Positions 44,201 through 55,521 of a stretch of DNA of 64,000 nucleotides are shown here, piece by piece. The stretch's first letter is position 1. The number at the start of each line of letters is the position of its first letter. A program made the translations under genes and the position numbers. The notes beneath the pieces were generated by a model that saw only the letters and a list, made by a program, of their open reading frames with translations, did not search any database and was not told the origin of the DNA. Origin of the DNA: Xiphydria camelus (Eukaryota > Arthropoda > Insecta > Hymenoptera > Xiphydriidae); the NCBI GenBank assembly GCA_963678675.1, contig OY783192.1:36549250-36613249 (forward strand), given 5' to 3'.

Positions 44201-44507
44201 CACGCACGGAAGAAAATGATTTTGCAGTCTCAGCAAAACTATAGGTTTTGCTGGGAACTTTTTGCTGTCACGACGAAAATATTATCTGTCGTAGCCAAAA
44301 ATATATTTTCAATGATAACAAATGTAACCGCAATCACGGTGAAATCCTTTTCAGTCAAAATATTTGCTATTCCAACAAATGTTTTATTATCTATTACTGG
44401 GGGGACATACGTATCTTTTGCTACCACACGTAATATTTTCGTCGTGATTTCGTCCTCAGCAAAACCTGTTTTTTTTTAACGGCGAGATCACTTTTTTTTC
44501 CGTGCGG
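44201..44507. mobile_element. Family F element, copy 2
   Basis: CACGCACGGAAGAAAATGAT ... CACTTTTTTTTCCGTGCGG. The interior matches 29335-29640. Imperfect inverted words AGCAAAACTATAGG / CAGCAAAACCTG and ACGACGAAAATATTATC / GTAATATTTTCGTCGTG give a foldback structure. Confidence 0.65.
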
Positions 44508-44549
44508 ACGTCAAACTGTAAACAATTCTGCGGTGTGGAACTGTATCTA

Positions 44550-44948
44550 CAGGGTGTTACTTAATGATAGGCCGTAATTGCAAGGGCACATTACTGAATC
44601 AATTTCCAGTAGAAAAGTTCATATTAACGTGTGTCCCAAAATGTCTGGTTTTCAAGATACAGGACGTCAAAGTTTTTTTTAAAAAAATCGGTTTTTTAAT
44701 AATATCTCAAAGATCCTTGTGCCGATTTTGTTGACATTTGGCACTGTTGTTTATTGTAATAAGACGCTAAGTTAGCACTAACTAGAAGATAATTATGAGT
44801 TCCAGTGGCGTCCCGGGGGACAGTCTCACGAATAGTATTGACAAAAAAAGTGTACATTTTAGGACACATGTTAATATGAACTTTTCTACTGGAAATTGAT
44901 TCAGTAATGTGCCCTTGCAATTACGACCTATCATTAAGTAACACCCTG
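44550..44948. mobile_element. 399-bp mariner-type MITE (CAGGGTG ends)
   Basis: CAGGGTGTTACTTAATGATA ... TATCATTAAGTAACACCCTG. Arms of about 87 bp. TA on both sides. The family H copy at 3795 shows the uninterrupted target. Confidence 0.85.
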
Positions 44949-45025
44949 TATAGACCACTTTCGGTGTTAAATAAAAACGTCATATGTGACTGAATGACAC
45001 CGGATGTGGTATACGTATAGGTCTA

Positions 45026-45186
45026 CACTCAAAAAAATTTGGCCACAACTAGAAAAAATTATAGTAATTGCAGTGATAATTTTCTTCGCAATAGCAAGAA
45101 TTCTTGGTACGCTAGCAATATTGTTCTAGTTGTGTCTGAGGCAGCCAGAAACATAGCTGGATTAGCTATAAATACTTTTTTCAGCG
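45026..45186. mobile_element. Family E MITE, TA flanks
   Basis: CACTCAAAAAAATTTGGCCA ... AAATACTTTTTTCAGCG with TA on both sides, inside family H. Confidence 0.8.
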
Positions 45187-45225
45187 TACACCGGTGAAAT
45201 GGTGTTGAAAATAGACACCGCTTTC

Positions 45226-46081
45226 TCACCGTGCATCGCGACACCGATAAACAAAGTCCGGCGACCGATTTTCTCGTCCCGCGCGCAGAATCCGTTCCCT
45301 CCCGTGGAATCGACGTCGGCGACTTCCCCGAGCGCCCTTCCTCGGGCGCGTCGCGCTTCTCCCGGCGCGAGAGGGCGATTCGCGCGCGAAGGGAACCCTT
45401 CGCGCCCCGCGGTGCCCACTTGTCGCGTCCGTCCGGACTTCCCGCGGGTCGCGCGCGACGGGACGCGACGCGATCGAGCGATCTTCAATAGCCCCGGGTC
45501 AAATCGAGCGCGAGATCCCGAGCGCATTATTCGTGCCCATCGATCGATCGCGCCGCGCGATCGCCGGGAGTTTCCTTCGTGCGCGCTCAGCTCGCGCGGC
45601 AGCTTCCGTACGAAACGTGGAAGGAAGTCAAGGGGGGGGGGGGAGACGAGCCCTCGACTCCGGTGAATCGACGCGAGGAGGACCAACGCGCGCGGCTGGT
45701 AGCGACGACCACCGGCGCTTATTAGCCCGATTTAATTTAATCCGGGTATTATTGACGACCGTCCGATCTAATAGGATCGGTGAAGATGTCACGCGGTATC
45801 CGTCCGCCGACCGGTTTGCGCGCGTGTGTTTCGAGTTCGCCGCTCGGCCCGGGAATGTCATCGACTGCCGTCGGGCCTGTCTCCGCCTCTTAGCGTCAAC
45901 GTGACACTCGGTAGATCGATATAATTTCGTCGATCGAGGGAACTCGGCGGGTCCAGAAAGGGCCGTACGCGTTGCTTCCTCTTCCTGCCGTCGCGATATT
46001 CGTGAAAAGTCGTCTTCCCTGTTCGTCGGTTAAATTATCTCGCCGGACGATATCGTAGTTTGCGCGGAACGAGTGTCGATA
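45226..46081. other. GC-rich block, no gene seen
   Basis: CpG-rich, with G12 at 45632-45643. Overlapping 155- and 174-aa frames on opposite strands are low complexity. Confidence 0.5.
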
Positions 46082-46329
46082 CAGCGAGAGAAAAATTGTA
46101 CAGATTCAACTGTGGGCATCAATTTTTGTATTACTGATTAAATATTTCATTGGCTCGAGTAGGTAATATTTATTTGTCCCGGTATAGTGTTTTATTTATT
46201 CAAGTTGATGTGGTATTTTGAGAAAAATATTTTACCGGGACAAACGAATGTTACTTGAGCCAATGAAATATTTAGTCAGTGATGTACGAATAAACGTTTA
46301 GTCGATTCTACTCAATTCTTTTCTCAGTG
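46082..46329. mobile_element. 248-bp MITE with CAGCGAG/CTCAGTG ends
   Basis: CAGCGAGAGAAAAATTGTAC ... AATTCTTTTCTCAGTG with TA on both sides. Inner arms ATATTTCATTGGCTCGAGTA and its near complement, and TTTGTCCCGGTA / TACCGGGACAAA. No ORF. Confidence 0.75.
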
Positions 46330-46833
46330 TACCTTTGAATCTCCTGAATAATTCACGAGAGCGCGATATCGGCTCATTAAACCTTCACGATCGGATGGAT
46401 TTTCGAGATTGCGGTAACCATGAGAAAAGCGAGGCCGATCGTTTCCCGACGACGACGACGACGACGCGCGGATCGTGAACGGTTGATCAGCTATCAATGA
46501 CCCCGCGGGAACCCGAGGCGACGCGACGTACATATACATAGGTGTACTGGAATTCTTCGAGCACCCCTCGCCCTCCTCCTTGACGGTACCCACATATTTT
46601 TCCTCGTCGAATAAATTGTCGTCGAAACGACGACGCCCTTAAGCGCGATGTATTCCATAAATTTGACATTTGGCGCGAACGACGAAGCGGAAGTGCAGAA
46701 AATGGAAAGAGATACAACGTTAAAAATGTTTATCTCAAACTCTTCAGGCAAGTACCTATTGAAGTTTCCGTCAAGACAAATGTATCTTAAATATCGTATA
46801 ATCGCCCCTTGGAATTCGGAAAAGCTTCAGGTA
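46330..46833. other. Unassigned interval
   Basis: Includes (GAC)n near 46450-46465. The 77-aa frame at 46648 overlaps the start of the minisatellite. Not recognised as a gene. Confidence 0.4.
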
Positions 46834-48115
46834 GATCGTGGATTTCGAAGAAATGATGCTTTAAAATTTATAAACAATTGAAATATTTTAAAAATGTTAT
46901 TTAAAATTAAGACGAATACGCGTCTTTTAAAAACTGGGTCGTGGATTTTTATAAGATCATGCTTTAAAATAGAGACAATTGAAATATAAAAAAAATGTTA
47001 TTCGAAATTAAGCAAATACGCGTCTCTTAAAAACTGGATCATGAATTTTTATAAGATTATGCTGTGGCGAACGAAAAGTGAGATCGCCATCTCTATATAC
47101 TATATAAGTGACGATATCACTGATTAATGCCGCTGCTCAAATATGTCTCGCGCTCGTATGTGTACCTACACACATCCCCTCCTCGTATTCTTTATTCACC
47201 TTTAAAGATCTTGCCATTTTTCTCCTTTCGTTATTTATCAAGGATGGCATTTGTCGATTTTGTGTTTTAGCGTCCGCGACAAGAGCGGGGCCCTATTCGA
47301 AAGGCGAGCGATAACAAGCATGTGATATAGATGGTATAATAAAAATTAATATATAATAAATGTACGATCCTCAATGTCTAGGACTGCGAAATTCTAAGCA
47401 TTTTTGTACCTATAATCTTTTTCAACTATTATCAAATATGTACAAACACATTCTTGAAATCACCAGATTATATGTAAACTTTATTATGCGGACCGTACAA
47501 ATAACGAGCTCTAGACTCGGAAACGCGGGATCCTACCTACTTATATAAAAAAAAGGACCTCAGAAAAAAGAAGATCAACCACAGGAAAAAAAGCCAAAAC
47601 ATCCGAACGTGGAACAAATGTCAAAGCTTATAGTATCTCCAAATTGAAAAACGTAGTTCACTTAGAACTCATCAATTTCAACGTCGAGAAGTGTGGCGAA
47701 AAGATGTGGTCGCCATCTAATCGGCGGAGCGTTACGGTCCCGGAGTCGGCCTGTGGTCTCGTCAGTAAGGCTAGGCCGACTGCGTTTAAACGCTCCGTAA
47801 CTCCTCCGTGAGAGACGGGGCTCTTATATACCTGTACCGTTGTCGGACACTACCGAGAGCCGAGAGCCGTGGGCCGGTAGCAGAGGGTCGGCGCCATCTG
47901 GCGGCGGGCCGTCGTAGCGTGACGGGTCGCCACTATGCTTTAAAATTTAGAGACAATGGAAATATTTAAAAAATTTTGTTCAAAATTAAGACAAATACGC
48001 GTCTCTTAAAAACTTGATCGTGGATTTTTATAAGATCGTTCTTTAAATTTTGGAAAAAATTGAAACATTACAAAAATATTATTTGAAATTAAGAGAAAAA
48101 TACGCGTCTCTTAAG
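46834..48115 (+). repeat. ~100-bp minisatellite, four units, split by insertion
   Basis: The unit begins GATCGTGGATTTTTATAAGA and ends AATACGCGTCTCTTAAAAAC. Units start at about 46834, 46937, 47037 and 48016, with periods near 100-103 bp. The third unit is interrupted at 47064-47933. Confidence 0.8.
47064..47933. mobile_element. 870-bp insertion in minisatellite, TATGCT duplication
   Basis: Ends GTGGCGA and TCGCCAC, with TATGCT directly repeated at 47058-47063 and 47934-47939. The adjacent satellite units show the uninterrupted CATGCTTTAAAAT. The right part (from about 47694) matches 50068-50398. No ORF of note. Confidence 0.7.
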
Positions 48116-48624
48116 ATTAAAGTTATCATTTCGTAAATTTAAGGTACATTCGTGTAAATTATCGTGTCTGAAAATTAAAAAAACAATGTACAGGTACCCC
48201 CCCAAAAAAATGCACGAAGGAAACGCGTGTAACGTGAGGAGAGGCGAAACGAGAAACGAATGCAAGGGCTGTCGAATAGAGGGCGAAAAAGAGAGAGGGA
48301 GAAAGCGGAAGAGGAGTGCCCCGGGGCACATCACATGTGTCGCGTTATTAATGTATGCGCTCCGCAGGGGTGTCCCTCGTCATAAACACGAGTGTATAAA
48401 TGCGCGCGGTAATATCGCAACGCGGGCAAATACGGGCGCAATTGGGATAACTTTCGAGCGGGCCGAGTAAACCCCGTCGGGGTGTGCGACGAAAGAAGAG
48501 GGCGACTATAATACGTCACGGCAGGTGCTCGAGCGCGCGCAAAACATCCCCTTTTCGCGCGATCGCGAGAACTTCTCCAGACTGATATCGACACCCAGGC
48601 AGAGAACAATTATATAATACCTAC
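48116..48624. other. Mixed interval, GC-rich centre
   Basis: Low-complexity frames only. Purine-rich near 48280-48320. Confidence 0.4.
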
Positions 48625-48845
48625 ATATTTTCAATATAATCCATACATGCTTTTGGTCACATATGGATTACATATGATTTCCGTATTAACTATATAACGA
48701 CTATATATGGATTATACAACCACTCATCCTAAATCTGTATAGGTATAGCTCTCATACGATTTAATATAGAAATCATATACATGTAATCCATATATGTCCA
48801 AAGAGCCACATACGGATCATATACAAAATAAATAGAACTCCTCCG
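48625..48845. repeat. ATATGGATTA dispersed repeat, copy 1
   Basis: TTGGTCACATATGGATTACA ... ATATAGAAATCATATACATG ... AATAGAACTCCTCCGGCC matches 63513-63725. It is rich in inverted TAATCCATATATG words. Class unknown, probably a foldback MITE. Confidence 0.55.
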
Positions 48846-50067
48846 GCCTGTGGGCAGTCAATTTGCCACCACTCGATCGCGCTGCAAACGCGTCAGCACG
48901 AGGATCGCCCACCCCCTCGCCTAGCTTCCGTCCCCCTGTATTTGCATATTATCGCCGCGCAATAGCTCCAATTAAACCAATCAGCGGGCATTACGAGGCG
49001 AGAACAGATGATGATGAAATTCTCCTACCGCGGCATGCTTACCGGTAATAGCAGGGCGGTGTAGGAGAGTGGGGGTTATACTCGACGCACGCGCGTTACG
49101 AATACCTGCACCGAAACCGACGCACGAACGCCTAGCCGATGCCCGTTTCGAGGTGCAGGCACTATATAGAGAGATTGGACGGACGGATAACGCGGACCGG
49201 GCGTGAAACGCTCTCATTATACCAATTACCATTGCCATCGCTATCGGCTGCAGCCACCTCCGCCGCGGCAGTTATTCGTTATTACACGAATTATCCGACC
49301 GTCGCGATACGCACGCCGCGGGTAGTCCCAATTTATTTCTCCCCCGATCGCGTCTGGCTCCCGAAATTCGACATCGCGGGAGGGGGGGATGCGATCCCGA
49401 GGAACGCGCGTCGAAAGAAACCAATCCGCGCGCGCGCGCGCGCGCGCGCGAGACCGTACGGCAACGGACGGTGCGCCCCGCGTGTGTCGGTACGGACGCG
49501 GCTCACGACGTTGATCGTGTTTCGGACAATAAAATAATAATAACAACCGATAGAGTTATCCGTTGGCGGCAACTGGACCGCCGCTTTGACGACCCGAAGC
49601 CGCGGGGTGATCCATCATGGCATGCCGTCTCACCGGAGCGCTCTCCGACGCTGACCGGACGACGACTTCGATGCCACTATGTATGTATATAGGTATACCT
49701 ACTGGCCACGGGGACCCGTCCTCCTCGATCACCGTTCGATCGCGGCGAAATTTCCATCGGAGTTCCGTGTGCCGGAAAAAATTATATCCGCGCGCGCGCG
49801 CGGACGTTATAAATATTGAACACAGGGTGAATGGACCAGTGAACGAACAGTGCTTGGTATCAAGCATAATATACCTAGGTTTGATGAGACTAGGTACTTT
49901 CATTTCGAAAATCAAGCAACACCATCCTGTGGGTGGCACTAAAATCATTTTCATCCTATTGCAAAGCTAGAACACCATTTATTTTCGGGTCTACTTCTCA
50001 AGCAAAATATCGCAAAGGAGATACTAATATTGCAAAGAAGAAGCTAAAATTCTTGTGCGACGAAAAA
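48846..50067. other. GC-rich block, no gene seen
   Basis: (CG)n at 49430-49449 and 49790-49802. Overlapping frames of 132 aa on both strands are low complexity. Confidence 0.5.
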
Positions 50068-50398
50068 GATGTGGTCGCCATCTAATCGAGCGTTTCGTCC
50101 CGGAGGTCGGCCAGTGGACTCGTCAGTAAGGCTAGGCCGACTCCCGCCTTAAGCCGCGTACACATCTGAGCACGAACGGGAACGAGGCGAGGCGAGGCGA
50201 GGCGAGGCGAATGCCTCGTTTGAGGGTTTTTGGCAATCGTACGAGGCAACGTTCGAGGCAACGATCTATCCACTCGCTCCTTTGAAGTACCGACACTAAC
50301 GAGAAGCCGAGAGCCGTGGGCCGGTAGCCGCGGAGTCGAGGGCCGAGAGGTTCGGCGCCATCTGGCGGCCGGCCGGCGTAGCGTGACGGGTCGCCACA
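50068..50398. repeat. GTCGCCATCT ... GGGTCGCCAC repeat
   Basis: GATGTGGTCGCCATCTAATC, GTCAGTAAGGCTAGGCCGAC and GGCGCCATCTGGCGGC ... GACGGGTCGCCAC match 47700-47933. Between them is (GAGGC)n at 50183-50210. The CGCC-TTAA-GCC at 50147-50157 is the paralogous empty site of the TTAA transposon at 11279. Confidence 0.6.
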
Positions 50399-50802
50399 CT
50401 TGCATACATAAGGAAGATCTAACAAGAGAAAATCACAAAGAGAAAGACCGAAGGCTGGAGAAAAAATATAAGAGCGTAATAAAAAACTCAGCAAATGAAG
50501 GAGGAGAGAGAGGTTGATGATCTAACGTTGTGTACTCAAGAATTGTTCTCGAAATAATGTCGTTCCTCGTGATACTGATATTTAATATCTACGGAATTTT
50601 ATTAAACCTTGTACTTCTTTCTTGACGATACTGGAACACCGCATGTCTAATTCCACGTTCACTCGCTGGCCAATGAATATTAATTCGATGAATTAGTCGT
50701 TCATTTACCGCGATATCGAACATCGCGCGCATCCGTTTATATTTATTTTCCCAGTTGCCTTTGGGATCGGATGCTGAAGTCATTAATTCAAGTCTCTACA
50801 TA
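50399..50802. other. Unassigned interval
   Basis: AT-rich, with no recognised feature. Confidence 0.4.
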
Positions 50803-50804
50803 TA

Positions 50805-51678
50805 CAGGGTGACATTTTGAAAACTTGCCACCCCAATATCTCAGCAAGTTACAGGGATTTTCTAAAAAAAAGAATACGGTTTCGGCAGTGGAGAGGGGGA
50901 ACCAAAATGATATAATCGGAGACGCACCCCCTCCAACCCCCTTAGGGGTAGCCCCCCAACTTTGTAATCTTAAATAGCAACCTCCCATGTGTAATACAGC
51001 GTTGGAAAGCTCTTTAAAAATGTTTTACAACAACACCAAATTTTGGTACCTTTCGATGAATAGTTTTTGCGCAAATCGAGAAAGAAACTGCTAGAAGTAA
51101 GTTGTCAATTTATTTATTAAAGGTCAATTACGTTACACTAAATTTTCGAAATGATTTCCATTGATTTTTCGGGCTCTTTCAAATGTTGTTCTTGAAATTT
51201 TGCGACATTTTTGCATAATTCTCTGTTTCAGTTGGTTAATGCTTGTTAGTTGAGTTTGAAAAACAACAGATTTCAGATGTCCCCATAAGAAGAAATCGCA
51301 GGGAGTAAGATCAGATTATGGAAATCACTTCGAAAATTTATTGTAACATAATTGACCTTTAATAAATAAATTGACAAAACTTACTTCTGGCAGTTTCTTT
51401 CTCGATTTGCGCGAAATCTACTCATCGAAAGATACCAAAATTTGGTGTTGCTGTAAAGCATTTTTAAAGAGCTTTCCAACGCTGTATCACACATGGCGGG
51501 TTGCTATTTAAGATTACAAAGTTGGTGGGGCTACCCCTAAGGGGGTTGGAGTGGGAGCGTCTCCGATTATGTCATTTTGGTTCCCCCTCTCGACTGCCGA
51601 AACCGTATTTTTGTTTTTTAGAAAATCTCGGTAACTTTCTGAGATATTGGGGTGGCAAGTTTTCAAAATGTCACCCTG
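50805..51678 (-). mobile_element. Mariner-like element with ~350-bp arms, TA flanks
   Basis: CAGGGTGACATTTTGAAAAC ... GTTTTCAAAATGTCACCCTG. TA at 50803-50804 and 51679-51680. Arms run 50805 to about 51160 and 51319 to 51678. The ~160-bp loop keeps the end of a transposase gene on the minus strand (51133-51315). This looks like a deletion derivative in which one end was duplicated in reverse. Confidence 0.85.
51133..51315 (-). pseudogene. Mariner/Tc1-type transposase C-terminal fragment
   Basis: An open minus-strand frame of 60 codons ending in TAA. It begins SDLTPCDFFLWGHLKSVVF and ends ARKINGNHFENLV. SPDLTPxDFFLWGxLK is the block holding the last catalytic Asp in many insect IS630/Tc1/mariner-type DDE transposases. 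Everything N-terminal is missing, so it is only a relic. It has no start codon. Confidence 0.8.
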
Positions 51679-51693
51679 TATGTATATATCGTC

Positions 51694-51962
51694 ATATCGT
51701 CGGCTAAATATGCTAACCTGCTAACTCACATGCAGTCAGATTTTCAGGAGCGAGAACAAAACTGTCTCGATCAATACAAAAGTTCTTGTATGACAGCGGA
51801 TTTTAACACAATAGTCGTCAGTGTTTGTCTAACCTTTTTTTTTTAAATAAAATGTATGCAAATTATTTATTCCAGTTTAGCCATGAAGTTGCCGAGTATC
51901 AAAACATCTTAAAATCGTAAGATATGGAGTTAGCCGGTCAACACATTTAGCCGACGATATAT
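51694..51962. mobile_element. Foldback next to the mariner-like element
   Basis: ATATCGTCGGCTAAATATG and CATTTAGCCGACGATATAT are inverted, with a second pair GCTAAC / GTTAGC. The interior is AT-rich and non-coding. Confidence 0.5.
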
Positions 51963-53117
51963 GAATTATCGAAGTCAGTAAACTTATATTCTTTTTATAA
52001 ATATTTTACTTCTGACTCGCAAACAAAACTGAAACTCCGCTCAGCCATTCATTCACCGCTCCGTTCGCCCCGCATCGTTGCCGAACGAGAGTGCGTGGCA
52101 TTCGTGCACACCTCGCCCGCAACATCGGCGCGACATCAACAGATGCGTCCACTGCGGGTAATTGCGGCACGCCCAACCCCCGTTTAATTGCATTCGCGCG
52201 CCCGCGCCACCGTCGACGCGTCGCGGGAGAGCCCACGTCCTCGCGTTTCCGGTTCGCCGCGAGCATAAAGGGTTCGCTACCGAAATTTATCCCCCCCCCC
52301 CCCCCCCGGCCATCCCCGGACATTCTGGCGAAATTCTCCCGCCGTTCGTTCCGACATCCGCGTCACGCAGCAGGTACGGCGAGGCGAGAGCGAAAAAGAG
52401 ACGGGGGTTTCGCTCTTTCGGAAAAATCCTCCCTCGCCGCCGCGCGCGTCCATCGAGGGGAGAAGAATATCGAAGCCGCCGGTAATTGCGACGACAATGT
52501 TTGCCCAGCCGGCCCCGCAACCCTTCGCTTCCGTTGTTCGCGGACCGCAGCGTGCGCGCGCGCGCGCGCGGTCGTTGAGCAGCCCTCGAAATCGGATTTT
52601 TCGCCGGCGCAAACAATGCGCGACAGTCGGCCTAATCGCTCCTAATAGCGGCGAGCACGCGGAAGGAGGTTTCTCGTTTTGTCAGCGGTCGAGAGATCCC
52701 GCGTAAATATTTTTCCCGATATTTTCCAAAACAGAGTTCTCGCCGTGAAAGCGGCTCCCGTTGCGGGGCGGGGGGGGGGGGGAATCTCTCCCGAGGGAGC
52801 GAGTCGAGGAGAGGGCCGAGCACGGTTGACGCTGTAGGTCGATCGGACGTCGGCGTGGCCTTTGACGTCGAGTTTTCCGGAGCGCGCGGAGTCGCTCCTC
52901 CCCCCTCAACCGATACGCCGCGGGAACCGCGTCGAGGACCCTCGATTTCCTCGCTACTGGGGAACTTGCGTGATTTGTTTTTATTGGCTTAAAAAAATAG
53001 AGTAAAAAATTACAATTCCAACGGTATACAAACTTGTGGTGTTAACACGTCGGATACCTTCGGAAATTTCAGTGAAAAATGTAGCGTTTGAAAGAGCCGC
53101 GCAAGCAGCGAGGAGCA
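51963..53117. other. GC-rich block with two poly-G/C tracts
   Basis: C17 at 52291-52307 and G13 at 52770-52782, plus (CG)n at 52553-52570. The 184-aa frame is low complexity and no gene is supported. Confidence 0.5.
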
Positions 53118-53307
53118 ATGTGTGACGTCACGCAACAGTTAAAGCGCTCTCGGCCAATCATACTGCGTTCTAGGGCGAGGCGTGGTTAGGAGCACTCGAC
53201 GGTCATCGGTTGCAATTGAGATTTAGCCGATGATCGTCGAATGCGTGACGTCACGGAACAGTAAAAGCGTCTCGGCCAATCATACCGCGTTCCGGGTCGG
53301 GGCGTGT
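53118..53307 (+). promoter_or_regulatory. Tandem duplication carrying CRE and CCAAT words
   Basis: Two collinear copies about 124 bp apart. Each has TGACGTCACG, AACAGT(T)AAAAGCG, CTCGGCCAATCATAC and GCGTTC-GGGCG-GG-CGTG. TGACGTCA is the CREB/ATF palindrome and CCAAT the NF-Y core. No transcript is evident nearby, so the regulatory role is inference. Confidence 0.45.
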
Positions 53308-54547
53308 TTTAGGCGTTTGAGGCACGATTAATTAATTCTCTTTTTCTCTAATATAGTTACATAACATTAAAAAAATACAGTGCTCCCTGGTTTTCGTAAC
53401 ACGGAGAGCTTCATTCGGTACAATTTTCAAGGAAAAAGAAATTTCACGCAAGTTCTCTCTCCACGTTCCCCAAAAAATCGCGGGAGTTGCGCGATCACCC
53501 TCCTCGCGACTCGGAAATCGCCACCCTCTTAATTCTCCTCCTCGTCGATTCGAACGATCACCCTCCGCGGCGGCGACATTCCACCGGCGATATCCCATGA
53601 AACGCGCCGAGTCCGGCGGACGCGTCGCATCGAAAGACAAAGACGAGCGCGCGCCGGTGCGCGGAGACCCGGGGAGACTATGCGGACGCGCGCGCGGATG
53701 ACGCGCGTTGACATTTTCGCCGAAAATATTTCAAGGGTTTTTTTTTTAATTTGGGGACGCAGGTATGCGGGGACCCCGCGTACCGACGCGGTCTCCTTCT
53801 CCCTCGAGTGAGAAGCGGGCGAGCGGGAGGAGGTGGAAGAGACAGATGAGAGCAGGCAGATAGGGCAGCGCCCGCCGTTGATGTCGGATAGTAAAAAGTC
53901 CTAATGGACGACAAGGTACAGATAACCCGAGGGCTGTAATGGATATCCCGGTCGAGGTTTTTAGTAAACAGTTCATTTGTCATTTCGCTCGACCAACGAG
54001 ATGATGGTTCGAACGATGCCGTGAGAGAGTGAGGGGGGGGGGAGGAGGTCATCCCGCTTCTCTTCATCTCCATCTCACCTGGTCCCGCGCATCGTTGTCT
54101 CTTCGAATATATTCGTGTGTTTATACGCGTGCGAATAAACGTACATCCAGTGTCAATGATTCTGATCGACCCGCTTTGGGTGACGGTGCTTCAATCGGGT
54201 CGATCGTAGCTGAAAGATGCGAGTTAATCTTGGTGTTTTGTCGTGGAGACTGAATTTCATTGGTGCTTCGTGGCAAAACAAGAAAATACGCTGGTAAGGT
54301 AAGCGTCTCAATTATTCCTAACCAGTTGAGCCCAATTTTTAATCATTTATATATTTAGTTCTATTGATAAAAGTAGAACATTGACATGCCTTCGATCAAC
54401 AGAAATATTTATCTGAATAATATAAGCGATAATAAAGATATTCATGTGAACAGTCCGCGATAAGTTAATAAAGAGATATTTGAGGATTTGTTTAGGAATT
54501 GGAACATGGTTAGAGAAATTGGGACATTTTCATCTTATCGTATAATA
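53308..54547. other. GC-rich then AT-rich, no gene seen
   Basis: 53450-54110 is GC-rich, with G10 at 54033-54042. Minus-strand frames of 131 and 102 aa are low complexity. Confidence 0.45.
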
Positions 54548-54810
54548 CACTGAGAAAAATAATTAGATTAAAATGACGAAACGTATCTAATTAAATGTTT
54601 TCAGTTATTCCAACCAAAATGCTGGTCAGTTGAATCAAATATCTAGTTATTCTAACCAAATACTTAGGTACCCAAACCAAACATTTAGTCATTCTAACTA
54701 AAAACTGGTCGCTTTAACCAAACAAATGGAGAAACCACATTTCACCAAACGATTTGGTCATCGTCTCCAGGATTTCGGTTACACTGACCGAGTTTTTTTT
54801 TTTTCTCAGT
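54548..54810 (+). mobile_element. Family B MITE, complete
   Basis: CACTGAGAAAAATAATTAGA ... TTTTTTTTCTCAGTG with TA on both sides. It is the best-preserved copy: five or more (T/C)TAACCAAA-type units and TTCACCAAACGATTTGG. Confidence 0.85.
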
Positions 54811-55355
54811 GTACATCTACGGTCGACTCGATGAAGTACCGTCACCGAAATCGGGTCGAACTGAATTATTGACGCTAGGTTTACATCCGCAAGCCGCGTG
54901 CCAAGCCGTCCATTATATTTACGATATTTCCGGGGAAAATTAATCCTCGCGAGAGCCGAGCATCGCCGTCAGACTCGAAGAGAGGACCGCGAGTGTCAAG
55001 AGCGCTGCGTTCGAGCGACGCGCGATACCAAACAGGGGCGAGGAGGGGAGATACTCTGCGGTATGGGAGCGGGATAGGTGTATCCGTCGCAGCGGCGGCG
55101 CGCGGGGCCTCTCGGCTCTGTGTGAAGCGAGCCGGACGCATCGGCCTCAAAGGAGCCGCCCGAAGAACGTCGTATCGTCGAACCGAGCCCGAGCAAGCCT
55201 CGACATCTTCACTCGTCCGCTGCCTATTAGTAAGTCCCGTCACAACCCGCTAATGACCGTCTCCTGTGCCCCGTCCGCGCCGTCCGTACGCGTCGTCGCA
55301 CATCTAATCCGCGCGTACCCCTTCCCCCTCTTTTTCATTGCGATCAGTGACGACA
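54811..55355. other. GC-rich block, no gene seen
   Basis: CpG-rich with overlapping low-complexity frames. Confidence 0.45.
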
Positions 55356-55357
55356 TA

Positions 55358-55521
55358 GGGTCACACAAGATGGGTAAAAATGAGACACTCAAATCTCAGT
55401 TACTGATTATCCGCTATAAGATGGTAAGTATATGAAAAAGTCGATAGTAGATGCAGCAGAGAGAGAGTGTCTCTTTTTTACCCCACGGATTCGAGTGTCT
55501 CATTTTTACCCACCTTGACCC
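55358..55521. mobile_element. 164-bp TA-flanked MITE (GGGTCA ends)
   Basis: GGGTCACACAAGATGGGTAA ... TTTTTACCCACCTTGACCC, with TA on both sides and inner GAGACACTC / GAGTGTCTC arms. The GGG-start and AAGATGGGTAA words resemble the pogo-like element at 35237, so it may be mobilised by a related transposase. Confidence 0.75.

Larger units (their letters stand above)
44510..45225. repeat. Family H repeat carrying two insertions
   Basis: Host words TTCTGCGGTGTGGAACTGTA, GACCACTTTCGGTGTTAAAT and ACCGGTGAAATGGTGTTGAA match the short copy at 3795-3945. A TA-flanked MITE (44550-44948) and a family E element (45026-45186) are inserted in it. Confidence 0.6.

Noticed and set aside
46648..46881. 77-aa frame ending in the minisatellite
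   Set aside because: Looks more protein-like than most, but it has no recognised family and its C-terminus is satellite DNA.
46834..48115. CRISPR-like array
   Set aside because: Units are directly adjacent 100-bp tandem copies without unique spacers, in a eukaryotic genome.
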